Positions 1 through 9,795 of a stretch of 64,000 bases of DNA are shown here, in pieces (positions within the stretch are counted from its first letter, which is position 1; every line of letters starts with the position of its first letter). A program made the translations under genes and the position numbers. The stretch comes from an uncultured Pseudomonadales bacterium (GTDB lineage Bacteria > Pseudomonadota > Gammaproteobacteria > Pseudomonadales > Cellvibrionaceae). The notes under the pieces are model-generated. The model was not told the DNA's origin, made no database searches, and saw nothing but the letters and a program-made list of their open reading frames with translations. The stretch covers positions 372,001 through 436,000 of the forward strand of contig CANLDL010000002.1 of assembly GCA_947489425.1 (NCBI GenBank), given 5' to 3'.

Positions 1-661
1 TGATATCACCCCTCAATCGGTAATTGGGGCTTGCCTTTCGCATCTGCTGATAAATCCAGCGGCCCTCTGCATCGTTACGCGCATAGATAAGCACATACTC
101 TCTTGATGACTGCACTCGTCTCGCAAGAGCTGAAAGCTGGCCTACGACCGCATTATTTCGGGCAGACAAATCTGCTGGATTTAGGTTAAATGCGGTTTGC
201 GCAGGATTGGGGGTAGATAAAACTAAGGGGGTCTGCGGAGGAAGCTCTACTTTGCGGCTAGCGAGCTCAGCCTTATTGATACTTACCCTTACGGCAGTTA
301 TTTGTGCCGACTTTCCATTAACCTTTTCAGCACTTGCCACAAAACTTCTCGCACTACCATAGGCACCCTTCGCACTTTGCGATTTAGCCAACACTAGATA
401 GCGCTCAACAACGCTACGCAGCCCGATAGCTGCGCGCTGATTACTTTTATCAAGCAATAAAACAGCCCGATAGCGATCGACTGCATTTTTATTAATGGGC
501 TTCATTAGTCGATCTGCCTTTAAGTCTCGCCCCGCCTTTTCTAAAAGGTCGTCTATGGCCACTTGCAACGAGGCATTAGCAAACCCCGAAATGCTCATCA
601 ACACTAACAAACCGACCACTCGGCCTAAAGCAATAGGCCCAAGCCTTACATATCTACGCAT
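1..661 (-). CDS. Exported protein of unknown function (C-terminal end outside window)
   Basis: Reading the minus strand from the ATG at 661-659 gives 220 codons without a stop before the window edge, so the C-terminus is missing. The start MRRYVRLG is followed by a hydrophobic stretch (about residues 9-28) ending in small residues (FANAS), which looks like a Sec signal peptide. Residues about 60-110 are predicted helical and TPR-like in character; a proline-rich linker follows (about 145-165). The last visible part contains the stretch DAEGRWIYQQM. I do not recognise the family. It is divergent from dsbD, with 174 bp between the two starts, so it is probably transcribed independently. Function cannot be inferred. 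Confidence 0.7.
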   Translation of the reverse strand, partial: MRRYVRLGPIALGRVVGLLVLMSISGFANASLQVAIDDLLEKAGRDLKADRLMKPINKNAVDRYRAVLLLDKSNQRAAIGLRSVVERYLVLAKSQSAKGAYGSARSFVASAEKVNGKSAQITAVRVSINKAELASRKVELPPQTPLVLSTPNPAQTAFNLNPADLSARNNAVVGQLSALARRVQSSREYVLIYARNDAEGRWIYQQMRKASPNYRLRGDI

Positions 662-835
662 TTAAAGCCCCTCTATTATCAACAATATCTCTCTGCAAAG
701 GTATTGTCCTAGTGTAGTATTACCTTAAAGTAATTGACGCTACAATTAATCCTATGAAGTAATGCAAAACACCAGCAACTATTATTAGCTAGCACTGTCT
801 CAAGCGCTAATACCAAAATACAATTACCATACATT

Positions 836-2671
836 ATGAACTATCGTATATTACATTCTACTCGCTTCACTTTTATATTATTAAGTGCTTTGTTTGTGAG
901 CCAGTTAAGCTTTGCCAACTCACTTGATGACATTTTAAGCAATGACAAGAATGAATCTTCAGCTATATTCAGCCCTGCCTCACCAAGTAATACAGAACAA
1001 GAATTTAACCTCGATCAACTTGCCGTCGAAGAAGAGTTTCTTACTGTAGAAGAAGCCTATCAACTAAGCCCCTCTCAATCGGACAACAGCAAAGGCTTAA
1101 CTCTCGACTGGGTAATTACTGACAAATACTTTTTATACGGTGATAAATTTAAGGTCTCGATCAATAATCAACCTGTAGAGGCCAATTTACCCGTTGGCAT
1201 TATTGCCTACGACCCAATTTTTGAGAAAGATGTCGAGAAGCATTATCACCATGCAATGATCACTGTTGACAAAGACCAACTGCCAAAACACCCGGGTTAT
1301 GAATTAACTGTTGTCTCTCAAGGTTGTGCAGATGCTGGCCTTTGTTACCCGCCACACACCGAGCGCTTCAAGGTCAATGGCGACTCAATAGTACCCATTA
1401 AAGTAGCGACAGCACCTGCCTTTAGCAATAATAGCCTCAACGATGCCAGCACCAACCAAACCAGTAACCAGCCTGAGTTATCTTTAAGCATCCTCGCCTA
1501 CATGATTTTATTCGCCATTATTGGTGGTGCGATTCTTAATTTAATGCCCTGTGTTTTACCCGTACTATCGCTAAAAGCGCTCTCTCTTGCTAACAGCACC
1601 GGCAATCATCGCGCTCAAGGCTTGAGTTATACATTAGGCGCCGTTACCACCTTTATAGCCATTGCAGCTATCTTGCTTGCTGTTCGCGCAGCAGGCCAAG
1701 CCGTTGGCTGGGGGTTTCAATTACAGTCACCCGGTTTTGTTACCGTGCTGATTTATTTATTTTTCGTCATGGGTTTATCACTATCGGGCTTTATCACTAT
1801 TGGTACCCGCTGGATGAGTCTAGGGCAAAACCTGACTCAAGGCACCGGGGTTTCACAATCCTACTTTACTGGTGTATTAGCTGCCGTTGTGGCAAGCCCA
1901 TGTACGGCACCATTTATGGCACCTGCACTTGGCTTTGCCCTTACACAGCCTTGGTGGATATCATTAATCATTTTTGCAGGCCTTGGTTTTGGTATGGCGC
2001 TACCATTGCTGCTACTGAGCTATATGCCCTCGCTAAACAAATTATTACCAAAGCCCGGCGCATGGATGGAAACTTTCAAGCAGGCACTTGCCTTCCCTCT
2101 TTATATAACGGCAATCTGGCTACTATGGGTACTTAGTCGTCAGCTAGGCCCCAATGCGATGGCATTAGTTGTACTTGGCGGGCTAAGTATTGTCTTTATT
2201 TATTGGCTGGGACAAAAATCTAATCGGTTTTCAAGTATTACCAGTCTATTAGCTATTACTATTGTGGCAACACTCAGTTGGAACTCTAGCCAACAAACAC
2301 CTGTTAGCACGCAAAATGCTGCGAGCGACTCAGAATGGCAACGTTATGATGAAAATAATCTAGCAGAGCTGCGCAGTAAAGGCCAAGCGGTATTTATTAA
2401 TCTAACAGCAGATTGGTGTATTACCTGCCTCGCTAACGAAAAAGTCGTTTTCACCGAAGATACGCTTAATAATATGCGCACCAAAGATATCACTCTAATC
2501 AAAGGGGATTGGACTAATTACGACCCCAAAATCACTAAATTACTCGAAAAACATAAACGCGGCGGCGTGCCGCTCTACTTATTATTTCCCGCTGACTCAG
2601 AAAAAGAGCCTCTCGTTTTGCCGCAAATACTAACACCCAGCAGCTTCAATAACGCTTTAAGTAAAATTTAA
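836..2671 (+). CDS. dsbD: Thiol:disulfide interchange protein DsbD
   Basis: This inner-membrane reductase carries electrons from cytoplasmic thioredoxin to periplasmic partners such as DsbC and apocytochrome maturation factors. All three family modules are visible. After a signal peptide (residues 1-27) the periplasmic alpha domain has the cysteine pair GCADAGLC (C164, C170), with the same spacing as E. coli DsbD. The membrane core has its two redox cysteines in LMPCVLPVLSLK (C239) and ASPCTAPFMAP. The C-terminal thioredoxin-like domain has ADWCITC. Length (611 aa) is slightly above the usual 560-580 because of an acidic low-complexity insert after the signal peptide. No strong Shine-Dalgarno precedes the ATG. 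The gene stands alone between a divergent gene and aroQ. Confidence 0.96.
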   Translation: MNYRILHSTRFTFILLSALFVSQLSFANSLDDILSNDKNESSAIFSPASPSNTEQEFNLDQLAVEEEFLTVEEAYQLSPSQSDNSKGLTLDWVITDKYFLYGDKFKVSINNQPVEANLPVGIIAYDPIFEKDVEKHYHHAMITVDKDQLPKHPGYELTVVSQGCADAGLCYPPHTERFKVNGDSIVPIKVATAPAFSNNSLNDASTNQTSNQPELSLSILAYMILFAIIGGAILNLMPCVLPVLSLKALSLANSTGNHRAQGLSYTLGAVTTFIAIAAILLAVRAAGQAVGWGFQLQSPGFVTVLIYLFFVMGLSLSGFITIGTRWMSLGQNLTQGTGVSQSYFTGVLAAVVASPCTAPFMAPALGFALTQPWWISLIIFAGLGFGMALPLLLLSYMPSLNKLLPKPGAWMETFKQALAFPLYITAIWLLWVLSRQLGPNAMALVVLGGLSIVFIYWLGQKSNRFSSITSLLAITIVATLSWNSSQQTPVSTQNAASDSEWQRYDENNLAELRSKGQAVFINLTADWCITCLANEKVVFTEDTLNNMRTKDITLIKGDWTNYDPKITKLLEKHKRGGVPLYLLFPADSEKEPLVLPQILTPSSFNNALSKI

Positions 2672-2971
2672 AGGATTTTAACGGTATTTTGTTACATTTT
2701 AGCGACAAAAACCCCTGTTTTTGATAGAAAATAACAAACTTAACCAATAACATTGGCAAAATTCACTCTATTTGTTGCCAACGTGCAAAAAAGCATAAAT
2801 CAAAAAACAGTCTTTTACATTTCTTGCAGCTAAATTCTCTTAACTTCGTCGAAAACCATATGAAGTTAACAGTTTTAGCACTTCTTATAGACAAGACTAC
2901 TATTTTGCGGCACACTACACTGCAATTCTTCAAACAATAAATCGCGCCGACCACTCAAGCTGGAATTACAA
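2672..2971. other. 300-bp intergenic region before aroQ
   Basis: AT-rich, with no convincing ORF. Its only clear structure is the inverted repeat at 2840-2869. It must hold the promoter for the aroQ-accB-accC genes, but I could not pick a good -35/-10 pair. Confidence 0.5.
2840..2869. promoter_or_regulatory. Inverted repeat, possible operator upstream of aroQ-accBC
   Basis: Perfect 8-bp arms TTAACTTC (2840-2847) and GAAGTTAA (2862-2869) are separated by 14 bp. The centre lies about 117 bp before the aroQ start. No T-run follows, so a terminator is unlikely; a binding site for a dimeric regulator is possible. The regulator is unknown. Confidence 0.35.
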
Positions 2972-3412
2972 ATGCCCAAGTTGCTCGTACTTCACGGACC
3001 CAATCTTAATTTACTAGGGTCTCGCGAGCCTGAGGTTTACGGCAAAACAACGCTAAGCGACATTGATAAATCTTTAACCAGTAAAGCCAAAGCACAAAAT
3101 TACCAACTCGATACATTACAAAGCAATGCCGAGCACGAATTGGTTGAGCGTATTCACCAAGCAAAAAATGACGACGTTGGCTTTATTATCCTTAACCCTG
3201 CAGCTTTCACGCACACCAGTGTTGCTATAAGGGACGCATTGAGCGCTGTCGAAATCCCATTTATCGAAGTACATTTGTCAAACGTGTACAAACGTGAGGC
3301 TTTTCGCAAGCACTCTTATTTTTCTGATATTGCTCAAGGCGTTATTAGTGGTTTTGGTGCCACAAGCTACGAGCTTGCACTAGACGCAGCTTTAACACAT
3401 TTAGATTCATAA
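2972..3412 (+). CDS. aroQ: Type II 3-dehydroquinate dehydratase
   Basis: Converts 3-dehydroquinate to 3-dehydroshikimate in the shikimate pathway, as a soluble dodecamer in this family. The 146-aa length is typical. Family motifs are present: [17 protein letters not shown] at the N-terminus with the catalytic Tyr, the substrate loop [16 protein letters not shown], and [17 protein letters not shown] carrying the conserved His. It is followed after 50 bp by accB and then accC, the aroQ-accB-accC order common in gammaproteobacteria. The start ATG has only a weak ribosome site, but the protein begins exactly at the family's usual N-terminus. Confidence 0.96.
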   Translation: MPKLLVLHGPNLNLLGSREPEVYGKTTLSDIDKSLTSKAKAQNYQLDTLQSNAEHELVERIHQAKNDDVGFIILNPAAFTHTSVAIRDALSAVEIPFIEVHLSNVYKREAFRKHSYFSDIAQGVISGFGATSYELALDAALTHLDS

Positions 3413-3462
3413 CTTGTAGTAGACGTTACAACACTATTAAAAATTACCAAGAGAGATAATTG

Positions 3463-3927
3463 ATGGATATTCGTAAAATTAAAAAATTAATCGAGCTACT
3501 CGAAGAATCCGATATCGGTGAAATTGAGATAAAGGAAGGCGAAGAATCAGTACGCATAAGTCGTGGCGGCGTTAGCCCAGTGGCTATTGCACAACCTCAA
3601 TATGCACCGGCTCCCGTCGCTGCTGCGCCTGCACCCGCTGCTGCACCTGCCCCAGCCCCTGTTAGCGATGCACCTGCTAGTGATGCATTAACAGGCCATG
3701 TGGTTAAATCACCAATGGTTGGTACATTTTACGCCTCCCCAAGCCCTGGCTCCCCTGCATTTATTGAGGTTGGCAAACAAGTTAAAGTAGGCGATGTGAT
3801 TTGTATTGTTGAGGCAATGAAAATGATGAATCAGATTGAAGCCGACAAAGCGGGTGTAGTTGAATCAATATTGGCAAATGATGGCGACCCTATCGAATTT
3901 GATCAACCACTTGTGACTATTTCTTAA
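3463..3927 (+). CDS. accB: Biotin carboxyl carrier protein of acetyl-CoA carboxylase
   Basis: Carries the biotin that AccC carboxylates and that the AccAD carboxyltransferase uses to make malonyl-CoA for fatty-acid synthesis. The N-terminus [20 protein letters not shown] matches the family. An Ala/Pro-rich flexible linker (about residues 45-75) leads to the biotinyl domain with the biotinylation site EAMKM. I chose the ATG at 3463, preceded by GAGAGA, over the in-frame TTG three bases upstream, giving 154 aa. It is 61 bp upstream of accC and clearly part of the same unit. Confidence 0.96.
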   Translation: MDIRKIKKLIELLEESDIGEIEIKEGEESVRISRGGVSPVAIAQPQYAPAPVAAAPAPAAAPAPAPVSDAPASDALTGHVVKSPMVGTFYASPSPGSPAFIEVGKQVKVGDVICIVEAMKMMNQIEADKAGVVESILANDGDPIEFDQPLVTIS

Positions 3928-3988
3928 CAAAAAGCGCCTGTTTACACAAACGCACATTGTTAAAAGCCTTGCTAGAGAGCCCATTTAA

Positions 3989-5329
3989 ATGATTAAAAAA
4001 ATGCTGATTGCCAACCGCGGCGAAATTGCGCTGCGGATACTACGCGCTTGCAAAGAGATGGATATTAAAACCGTCGCTGTGCACTCTAAAATTGATAGCC
4101 ACCTAAAACACGTTCGATTGGCAGACGAGGCGATTTGTATTGGCCCTAACCCGTCATCGGAGAGCTACTTAAACATCCCTTCTATTATTAGCGCCATGGA
4201 GATCACTGATTCCGTTGCCGTACACCCTGGTTATGGTTTTTTGGCCGAGAACGCTAATTTTGCTGAGCAAGTGCAAAAAAGTGGCTTTACCTTTATAGGC
4301 CCAGATGCCGATGTTATCCGCTTGATGGGTGACAAGGTGTGCGCTATTGAGGCAATGAAAAAAGCCGGCGTACCAACGGTACCAGGCTCAGACGGCCCAC
4401 TACCTGAAGATCCTCAATACTGCCTAGATATGGCTAAAAAAATCGGCTACCCAGTTATCATTAAAGCCGCAGCTGGTGGTGGTGGTCGCGGTATGCGCGT
4501 TGTTGATAACGAAGCTGCACTACTGAGCTCCATCCATATTACCAAGGCAGAGTCTGGCGCAGCCTTTGGTGACGATACTGTCTATCTTGAAAAATTCTTA
4601 CAAAATCCTCGTCACGTCGAAATCCAAGTTATGTCAGACGGGCAAGGCAGCGCTATTCATTTAGGGGATCGTGATTGCTCGCTGCAACGCCGCCACCAAA
4701 AAGTTATTGAAGAAGCGCCTGCACCACAAATTCCTGACGAGGCCCGTCAAAAAGTTTATGAGGCCTGTACCAATGCCTGTATAGAGATCGGCTACAGAGG
4801 CGCAGGCACCTTTGAGTTTTTGTACGAAGATGGTGGTTTTTACTTTATCGAAATGAATACGCGTATTCAGGTAGAGCACCCCGTCTCTGAAATGGTGACT
4901 GGTGTTGACTTAATCAAAGAGCAAATTCGCGTTTGTACCGGAGAAAAGTTATCGCTCAAACAAGAAGATGTCATCATTAGCGGTCACTCCTTCGAGTGTC
5001 GAATCAATGCCGAAGACCCTAAAACATTTATGCCTTGCCCAGGTACGGTAACAACCTATCATCCGCCTGGCGGCCTAGGTGTTCGAGTTGATTCTCACCT
5101 TTATAGTGGCTATAGCGTACCACCCAATTATGATTCGATGATCGCCAAGGTAATTACTTATGGTGAGACTCGTCAAATTGCTCTTAGACGTATGCGCAAT
5201 GCATTGGATGAGATGGTCATCGAAGGTATTCGCACTAATATTCCACTACAGCAGCAGCTCGTTAGAGATGCCGCCTTTATGGAAGGTGGAGTCAATATCC
5301 ACTACCTCGAAGAAAAACTCGGCTTATAG
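3989..5329 (+). CDS. accC: Acetyl-CoA carboxylase, biotin carboxylase subunit
   Basis: ATP-dependent carboxylation of biotin on AccB, the first half-reaction of malonyl-CoA synthesis. The 446-aa protein has the family layout: an N-terminal biotin-carboxylase fold beginning [17 protein letters not shown], an ATP-grasp domain with the glycine-rich loop [14 protein letters not shown], the active-site stretch [14 protein letters not shown], and a C-terminal domain. Nothing is missing. It follows accB and ends 84 bp before the preferred prmA start, so prmA may be read through from the same transcript. Confidence 0.97.
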   Translation: MIKKMLIANRGEIALRILRACKEMDIKTVAVHSKIDSHLKHVRLADEAICIGPNPSSESYLNIPSIISAMEITDSVAVHPGYGFLAENANFAEQVQKSGFTFIGPDADVIRLMGDKVCAIEAMKKAGVPTVPGSDGPLPEDPQYCLDMAKKIGYPVIIKAAAGGGGRGMRVVDNEAALLSSIHITKAESGAAFGDDTVYLEKFLQNPRHVEIQVMSDGQGSAIHLGDRDCSLQRRHQKVIEEAPAPQIPDEARQKVYEACTNACIEIGYRGAGTFEFLYEDGGFYFIEMNTRIQVEHPVSEMVTGVDLIKEQIRVCTGEKLSLKQEDVIISGHSFECRINAEDPKTFMPCPGTVTTYHPPGGLGVRVDSHLYSGYSVPPNYDSMIAKVITYGETRQIALRRMRNALDEMVIEGIRTNIPLQQQLVRDAAFMEGGVNIHYLEEKLGL

Positions 5330-5413
5330 CTTTTAGCCCTATTCAATGGCCATTTGTTTGTATAGCAAATGGCCATTTTCCTAATTATTCAACAACAGCT
5401 ACCCATCGATTCT

Positions 5414-6340
5414 ATGGCCTGGTTACAGCTATTTGTTAATGCTCAGCGCGAACATGTCGCCGATATAGAGAACGCACTCATCGATGCCGGTGCCGTTTCT
5501 GTCACCTTGCAAGAGCACATCCTCCAAGGCGAACAGGAAAAACCAATATTGGAACCCTCTCTTGGGGAGACGCCACTATGGGATAACGCTCAGCTAACAG
5601 GCTTATTTAATGCTAGCTGCGACACCCAACAAATTAGCTGGCTGCTAGAGCAAAAAATAAGCCCTATACCTACTTTGCGCTGGGAGCAATTAGAAGATAA
5701 GGACTGGGAGCGTGAATGGATGGAGAATTACCACCCCATTCAATGCGCCGATAAGCTATGGATTTGCCCTAGCTGGAAAACACCACCCGACCCCACAGCC
5801 ACTAACCTATTACTAGACCCAGGCCTTGCCTTCGGTACCGGAACGCACCCCACTACATTTTTATGTATGCAATGGCTAGCAGACCAATCCTTTGAGGCAA
5901 AAACGATTATCGATTATGGTTGTGGCTCTGGTATTTTAGGTATCGCAGCGCTACTACTAGGTGCAACAAAGGTATTAGGTATTGATATAGATCCTCAAGC
6001 TCTAGTGGCTACTCATGATAATGTAGAGCGCAACAATCTAAACAAAGAGCAGTTTCCTGTATATTTGCCTAACGCATTTAAAAAACTCACATCAACACAA
6101 GATGGAAACTCAGATATCGAGAGAACCGATATTGTTCTAGCCAATATACTTGCAGGCCCATTGGTTGAGCTCTCCCAAGTATTAATAGGGCATACAAAAG
6201 TTGGCGGTACCATTTGCTTATCGGGAATATTAGCAGAGCAAGCCAATAGCGTTAAACAAGCTTACGAGGAACACATTAAATTCGATCCAGTCCTTGAGAA
6301 AGAAGGATGGGTCAGATTGACAGGACAGTGTTACCAATAG
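5414..6340 (+). CDS. prmA: Ribosomal protein L11 methyltransferase
   Basis: SAM-dependent trimethylation of ribosomal protein L11. The C-terminal Rossmann methyltransferase domain shows the SAM-binding motif DYGCGSGILGIAALLLGA, the acidic residue after strand 2 (GIDIDPQA) and the motif LANILAGPL. The N-terminal substrate-recognition domain starts MAWLQLFVNA. The open frame extends to an ATG at 5369, but the extra 15 residues are not part of the family, and the ATG at 5414 gives the usual length (308 aa). Downstream of accC, as in other gammaproteobacteria. Confidence 0.94.
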   Translation: MAWLQLFVNAQREHVADIENALIDAGAVSVTLQEHILQGEQEKPILEPSLGETPLWDNAQLTGLFNASCDTQQISWLLEQKISPIPTLRWEQLEDKDWEREWMENYHPIQCADKLWICPSWKTPPDPTATNLLLDPGLAFGTGTHPTTFLCMQWLADQSFEAKTIIDYGCGSGILGIAALLLGATKVLGIDIDPQALVATHDNVERNNLNKEQFPVYLPNAFKKLTSTQDGNSDIERTDIVLANILAGPLVELSQVLIGHTKVGGTICLSGILAEQANSVKQAYEEHIKFDPVLEKEGWVRLTGQCYQ

Positions 6341-6456
6341 CAAATTTGTTGTTATATAGTCAGCAGTATCGACACAGGAGTATTTATTATCCGCGACAAC
6401 TGCTCTACACTACGCTTGGGAATAAAAACAATAGCACCTCATGGTATTACCGTTAA

Positions 6457-8157
6457 ATGAGTACTTCTGAAGACATTGTAACTCGCTGCCCTCAATGTAA
6501 TACGGCGTTTCGCGTTACACTTAATCAACTCGCCGTCGCCGATGGACAAGTTCGATGTGGCTCTTGTTTGGCTGTTTTTAAAGCCATGGATCACAATGCC
6601 AGAGAAGAGAGAAAATCCACTACCAACCCAAAGCCCAATACTCAAAAAGTAAGTACTCAACAAACAACCACACCCAAAAAAGCCAGCGCTAACAAAAGCT
6701 CTCCACACGAGGAGGCCTTGAATAAACCAATAACAAGCCCTGTCGCTGAAAAAAGTAAGGATGTCGAAAATACACATACCCCACTAAAAACAGATACAAA
6801 AATTGAGGCGGAGCCTACACCCAAGGCAACCACAAAAAAAACTCAAACAACACCTCAAATTAAAGAGCCAATAGAGAGCAAAGAAAGCTCAGCTACCCAA
6901 AAACAATCCGCATCCAACGTCGCAGCCCCCAAGCAACAAACCGAGATATTCACTCAAGAAATTGAGGAATCTAGTGATGCCCAAGAGATATTAATCGCAG
7001 ACGAAGAGAGCGGCGCACTCGATTTGGATGGTGACATATTTGACCTCGACTCAGAAAACAAGAACAAAAAAACCAGTTTATTTGATCGCTCCTTAACTAC
7101 TGTTAAAGAGCATAAACGTGAAAGCGCTGATGAAAGCTGGGCAATTAAGATGCTCGCAGAGCTTGAAGAGGAAGAACACCAAGAAGAAGAGAAAAAGACA
7201 CAATTTATCATCGGTTCAGAGCCTTCAGAGAACAAAGACGACTTTCTTAGCGATGATGAGCCAAAAATAGAGCCTTCTTTTAATCTCGATGACAGCACCG
7301 ATGACAATCTAGGCTTTTACGATGACGATGATGAAGAAACTAACGAACAAGAAAGCTCTGGCTACGATCACATCGACCTTAATATTGACGTAGAGACAAA
7401 CGATGCAACGGCGCAACCCCAAGATAAGGATAGCCCAATCTATTTCGCAGAGGATATTGCCGCTGAAGACTCTAACAATAGCAGAAACTATGACCTCGAT
7501 TCTGTACTAGACGACTTACAAACAGCAGAGGAATTAGAAGAAACATCTATTAGCGATGATGATATTGAAAATGCTATGCAATCGCGTGCACGCTATAAAG
7601 ATGACCCTTCGAGTTATTTAGCCAATATTGAGCCTGAACCTGTCGAAATGGTAGGGTTATCTTCACCGAGTGCTCGACGCTGGCTTTGGCGAATTGGGGT
7701 AGTATTTTTAGGTGTGTTATTCGTATTACAAATTGCGATTATTCGCTTTGATACCCTAAGCAAGCACCCATCCTATCGCTCCTATTACAGCTCCGCCTGT
7801 AATATGTTGGGCTGTACATTGCCCTCGCTAATCGACACGCAAAAAATACGCACAACAAACCTGATTGTTCGCAGCCACCCAAGGCAGGAAAACGCACTGA
7901 TTATTGACGCCATTTTGATCAATAACGCTCGATTTACACAACCCTTTCCTGCCCTTCGGCTAGAATTTAACGACATTAACGACAAACTAGTTGCCAAGCG
8001 CCAACTGCAACCCGATGAATACTTACGCGGAGAACTTGCAGGCGCCAAACAAATGGTAAATAACCAACCTATCCAACTCTCTATTGAAATCGTCGACCCT
8101 GGTGATACCGCAGTTAACTACCAACTCACCGTCGTTCAGGCAAAGCCAAAGAAATAA
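6457..8157 (+). CDS. MJ0042 zinc-ribbon / DUF3426 membrane protein
   Basis: The N-terminus holds an MJ0042-type zinc finger with CPQC (about residues 11-14) and CGSC (about 34-37). A very long low-complexity, Lys/Thr- then Glu/Asp-rich region follows (about residues 50-395). One membrane helix (about 410-430) and a C-terminal DUF3426 domain of about 130 residues come last. This is the family found next to prmA and dusB-fis in Pseudomonas-like genomes, and its function is unknown. With one helix, the charged N-terminal part is probably cytoplasmic and the DUF3426 domain periplasmic. At 566 aa it is longer than many homologues because of the linker. Confidence 0.85.
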   Translation: MSTSEDIVTRCPQCNTAFRVTLNQLAVADGQVRCGSCLAVFKAMDHNAREERKSTTNPKPNTQKVSTQQTTTPKKASANKSSPHEEALNKPITSPVAEKSKDVENTHTPLKTDTKIEAEPTPKATTKKTQTTPQIKEPIESKESSATQKQSASNVAAPKQQTEIFTQEIEESSDAQEILIADEESGALDLDGDIFDLDSENKNKKTSLFDRSLTTVKEHKRESADESWAIKMLAELEEEEHQEEEKKTQFIIGSEPSENKDDFLSDDEPKIEPSFNLDDSTDDNLGFYDDDDEETNEQESSGYDHIDLNIDVETNDATAQPQDKDSPIYFAEDIAAEDSNNSRNYDLDSVLDDLQTAEELEETSISDDDIENAMQSRARYKDDPSSYLANIEPEPVEMVGLSSPSARRWLWRIGVVFLGVLFVLQIAIIRFDTLSKHPSYRSYYSSACNMLGCTLPSLIDTQKIRTTNLIVRSHPRQENALIIDAILINNARFTQPFPALRLEFNDINDKLVAKRQLQPDEYLRGELAGAKQMVNNQPIQLSIEIVDPGDTAVNYQLTVVQAKPKK

Positions 8158-8334
8158 AAGCGCAATATAGTTATATTTTTTAAGTATTCGCCTTTCTCAT
8201 TAGATCGCTAAGCGTTATCATAGAGGTTTTCTAGCGAAGCTAAAATCTCGTCTAAATTGCACTGCTGTAGACCCTCAAACAAGTAAGATTTTGATAAAGA
8301 GCAACGCTGCTAATAACCAACCATCTATCCCGTT

Positions 8335-9369
8335 ATGTTTAAAATAGGCACTTGGGCCATTGCAAACCCGACAATTTTAGCACCTATGGCAGGCGTAACT
8401 GATTTGCCATTTAGACAGCTATGCAAAAAGCTAGGTGCCGGGCTGGTGGTTTCTGAAATGGTAACAGCTGACAGCAAATTGTGGCATACGCGCAAAAGCC
8501 AGCAACGCCTAAAACATGACGACGATGAACCGCGCTCAATACAACTTGCAGGAAATGACCCAAGAGTAATGGCCGAGGCCGCGCGCGCCAACGTTGATCT
8601 TGGCGCACAAATCATCGATATTAATATGGGCTGTCCCGCTAAAAAGGTTTGCAAGAAAGCCGCAGGCTCTGCACTACTAAAAGACGAGGGGCTTGTTCGC
8701 GAGATACTGACATCGGTTGTTAATGCCGTAGATGTACCTGTAACGTTAAAGATTCGCACCGGCTGGGATCGCGACAACCGCAATGGCGTTACTATTGCCA
8801 AAATTGCACAAGATACTGGCATACAAGCATTGGCCGTTCATGGCAGAACTAGAGCCTGCGCATTTAAAGGCGAAGCCGAATATAATACCATTGCAAATAT
8901 TGTAAAAGCGGTTACTATCCCTGTGTTTGCTAATGGTGATATAGATTCGCCAGAGAAAGCTCATCAAGTACTTGAGCTAACTGGCGCGAATGCCGTTATG
9001 ATTGGCCGTGCAGCTCAAGGCAACCCTTGGCTCTTTAGAGAAATTAATCATTTTTTAGAGACGGGTGAGAAATTAGCAAAACCGACACCTCTCGAGATAG
9101 AAAAGGTACTTAGTTCACATATTCGCTCACTACATAATTTTTATGGCGAGCTAATGGGTGCTAGAATTGCACGTAAACACGTCGCTTGGTATTTACAAAA
9201 TCAAGAGAAAATAGCAAATAGTCACACACCACAACAAACAACTGCCAATAGTGATTATCACAGGTCATTTAGGCAAACATTTAACAGGATCGAATCCGCT
9301 CAGGAACAATATAGCGCACTCGCAACATATTTTGAGATACTAGCAACTTCAGAGGACAAAGCAGCATGA
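8335..9369 (+). CDS. dusB: tRNA-dihydrouridine synthase B
   Basis: FMN-dependent reduction of specific uridines in the tRNA D-loop. The TIM-barrel N-terminus carries LAPMAGVTDLPFRQLC. The catalytic cysteine lies in NMGCPAKKV, the FMN/phosphate binding motifs in FANGDIDS and MIGRAAQGNPW. Length is typical (344 aa). The stop overlaps the fis start by 4 bp (ATGA), the classic dusB-fis operon arrangement, so translation of fis is probably coupled to dusB. No strong promoter could be named in the 177 bp upstream. Confidence 0.96.
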   Translation: MFKIGTWAIANPTILAPMAGVTDLPFRQLCKKLGAGLVVSEMVTADSKLWHTRKSQQRLKHDDDEPRSIQLAGNDPRVMAEAARANVDLGAQIIDINMGCPAKKVCKKAAGSALLKDEGLVREILTSVVNAVDVPVTLKIRTGWDRDNRNGVTIAKIAQDTGIQALAVHGRTRACAFKGEAEYNTIANIVKAVTIPVFANGDIDSPEKAHQVLELTGANAVMIGRAAQGNPWLFREINHFLETGEKLAKPTPLEIEKVLSSHIRSLHNFYGELMGARIARKHVAWYLQNQEKIANSHTPQQTTANSDYHRSFRQTFNRIESAQEQYSALATYFEILATSEDKAA

Positions 9370-9680
9370 GCTCAGCAGAGAGTATAGTTTTAGACAATAA
9401 TTTTAACCAGCAAGACGTTCCAGCTGTTTCTGCAGCTAACGAGAACGCACAAGAACAATCACTAAGAAGTAGTGTTGAGTCTACAATGGAAAACTACTTT
9501 CGCCACCTAGACGGCCAAGCCGTGACCGATGTTTACGATATGGTTTTGCAAGAGATAGAAGCGCCGCTTCTTGAGATTGTCATGAAAAATACTCGCCAAA
9601 ACCAAACTAAAGCTGCTGAGCTTCTCGGATTAAACCGAGGCACACTACGTAAAAAGCTTAAGCGTTACAGCCTTTTATAA
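9366..9680 (+). CDS. fis: DNA-binding protein Fis
   Basis: Nucleoid-associated protein that bends DNA and controls growth-phase genes. The C-terminal helix-turn-helix TRQNQTKAAELLGLNRGTL is nearly canonical for Fis. The N-terminal arm is about six residues longer than the enteric 98-aa protein. The gene starts with an ATG inside the end of dusB, and a strong intrinsic terminator follows 20 bp after its stop, closing the operon. Confidence 0.95.
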   Translation: MSSAESIVLDNNFNQQDVPAVSAANENAQEQSLRSSVESTMENYFRHLDGQAVTDVYDMVLQEIEAPLLEIVMKNTRQNQTKAAELLGLNRGTLRKKLKRYSLL

Positions 9681-9699
9681 GCGCGCCATAAAGACCTCG

Positions 9700-9736
9700 A
9701 AGGGATGAATTGCTATGATTCATCCCTTTTTTATTT
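9700..9736 (+). terminator. Rho-independent terminator of dusB-fis
   Basis: Perfect 11-bp stem AAGGGATGAAT / ATTCATCCCTT with a 7-nt loop (9711-9717), running into a T-run (TTTTTTATTT). It lies 20 bp after the fis stop. Confidence 0.9.
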
Positions 9737-9795
9737 AATACGCATTACTACGAAATAAACCTCCATCCTCCGTTATTAAGGACACGACTCACATC

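Noticed and set aside
1900..2136. Open frame inside dsbD, and dozens of similar frames overlapping known genes
   Set aside because: They lie in alternative frames of clear genes, have no ribosome sites and encode low-quality sequences. Treated as shadows.
2763..2954. 63-codon minus-strand frame in the spacer before aroQ
   Set aside because: No ribosome site, no domain-like composition, and it spans the likely aroQ promoter and the inverted repeat.
8291..8304. TTGATAAAGAGCAA, a 9/10 match to the FNR/ANR box before dusB-fis
   Set aside because: No -10 at the right distance was found, and dusB-fis is not an expected anaerobic target. One such match in 64 kb of AT-rich DNA can occur by chance.
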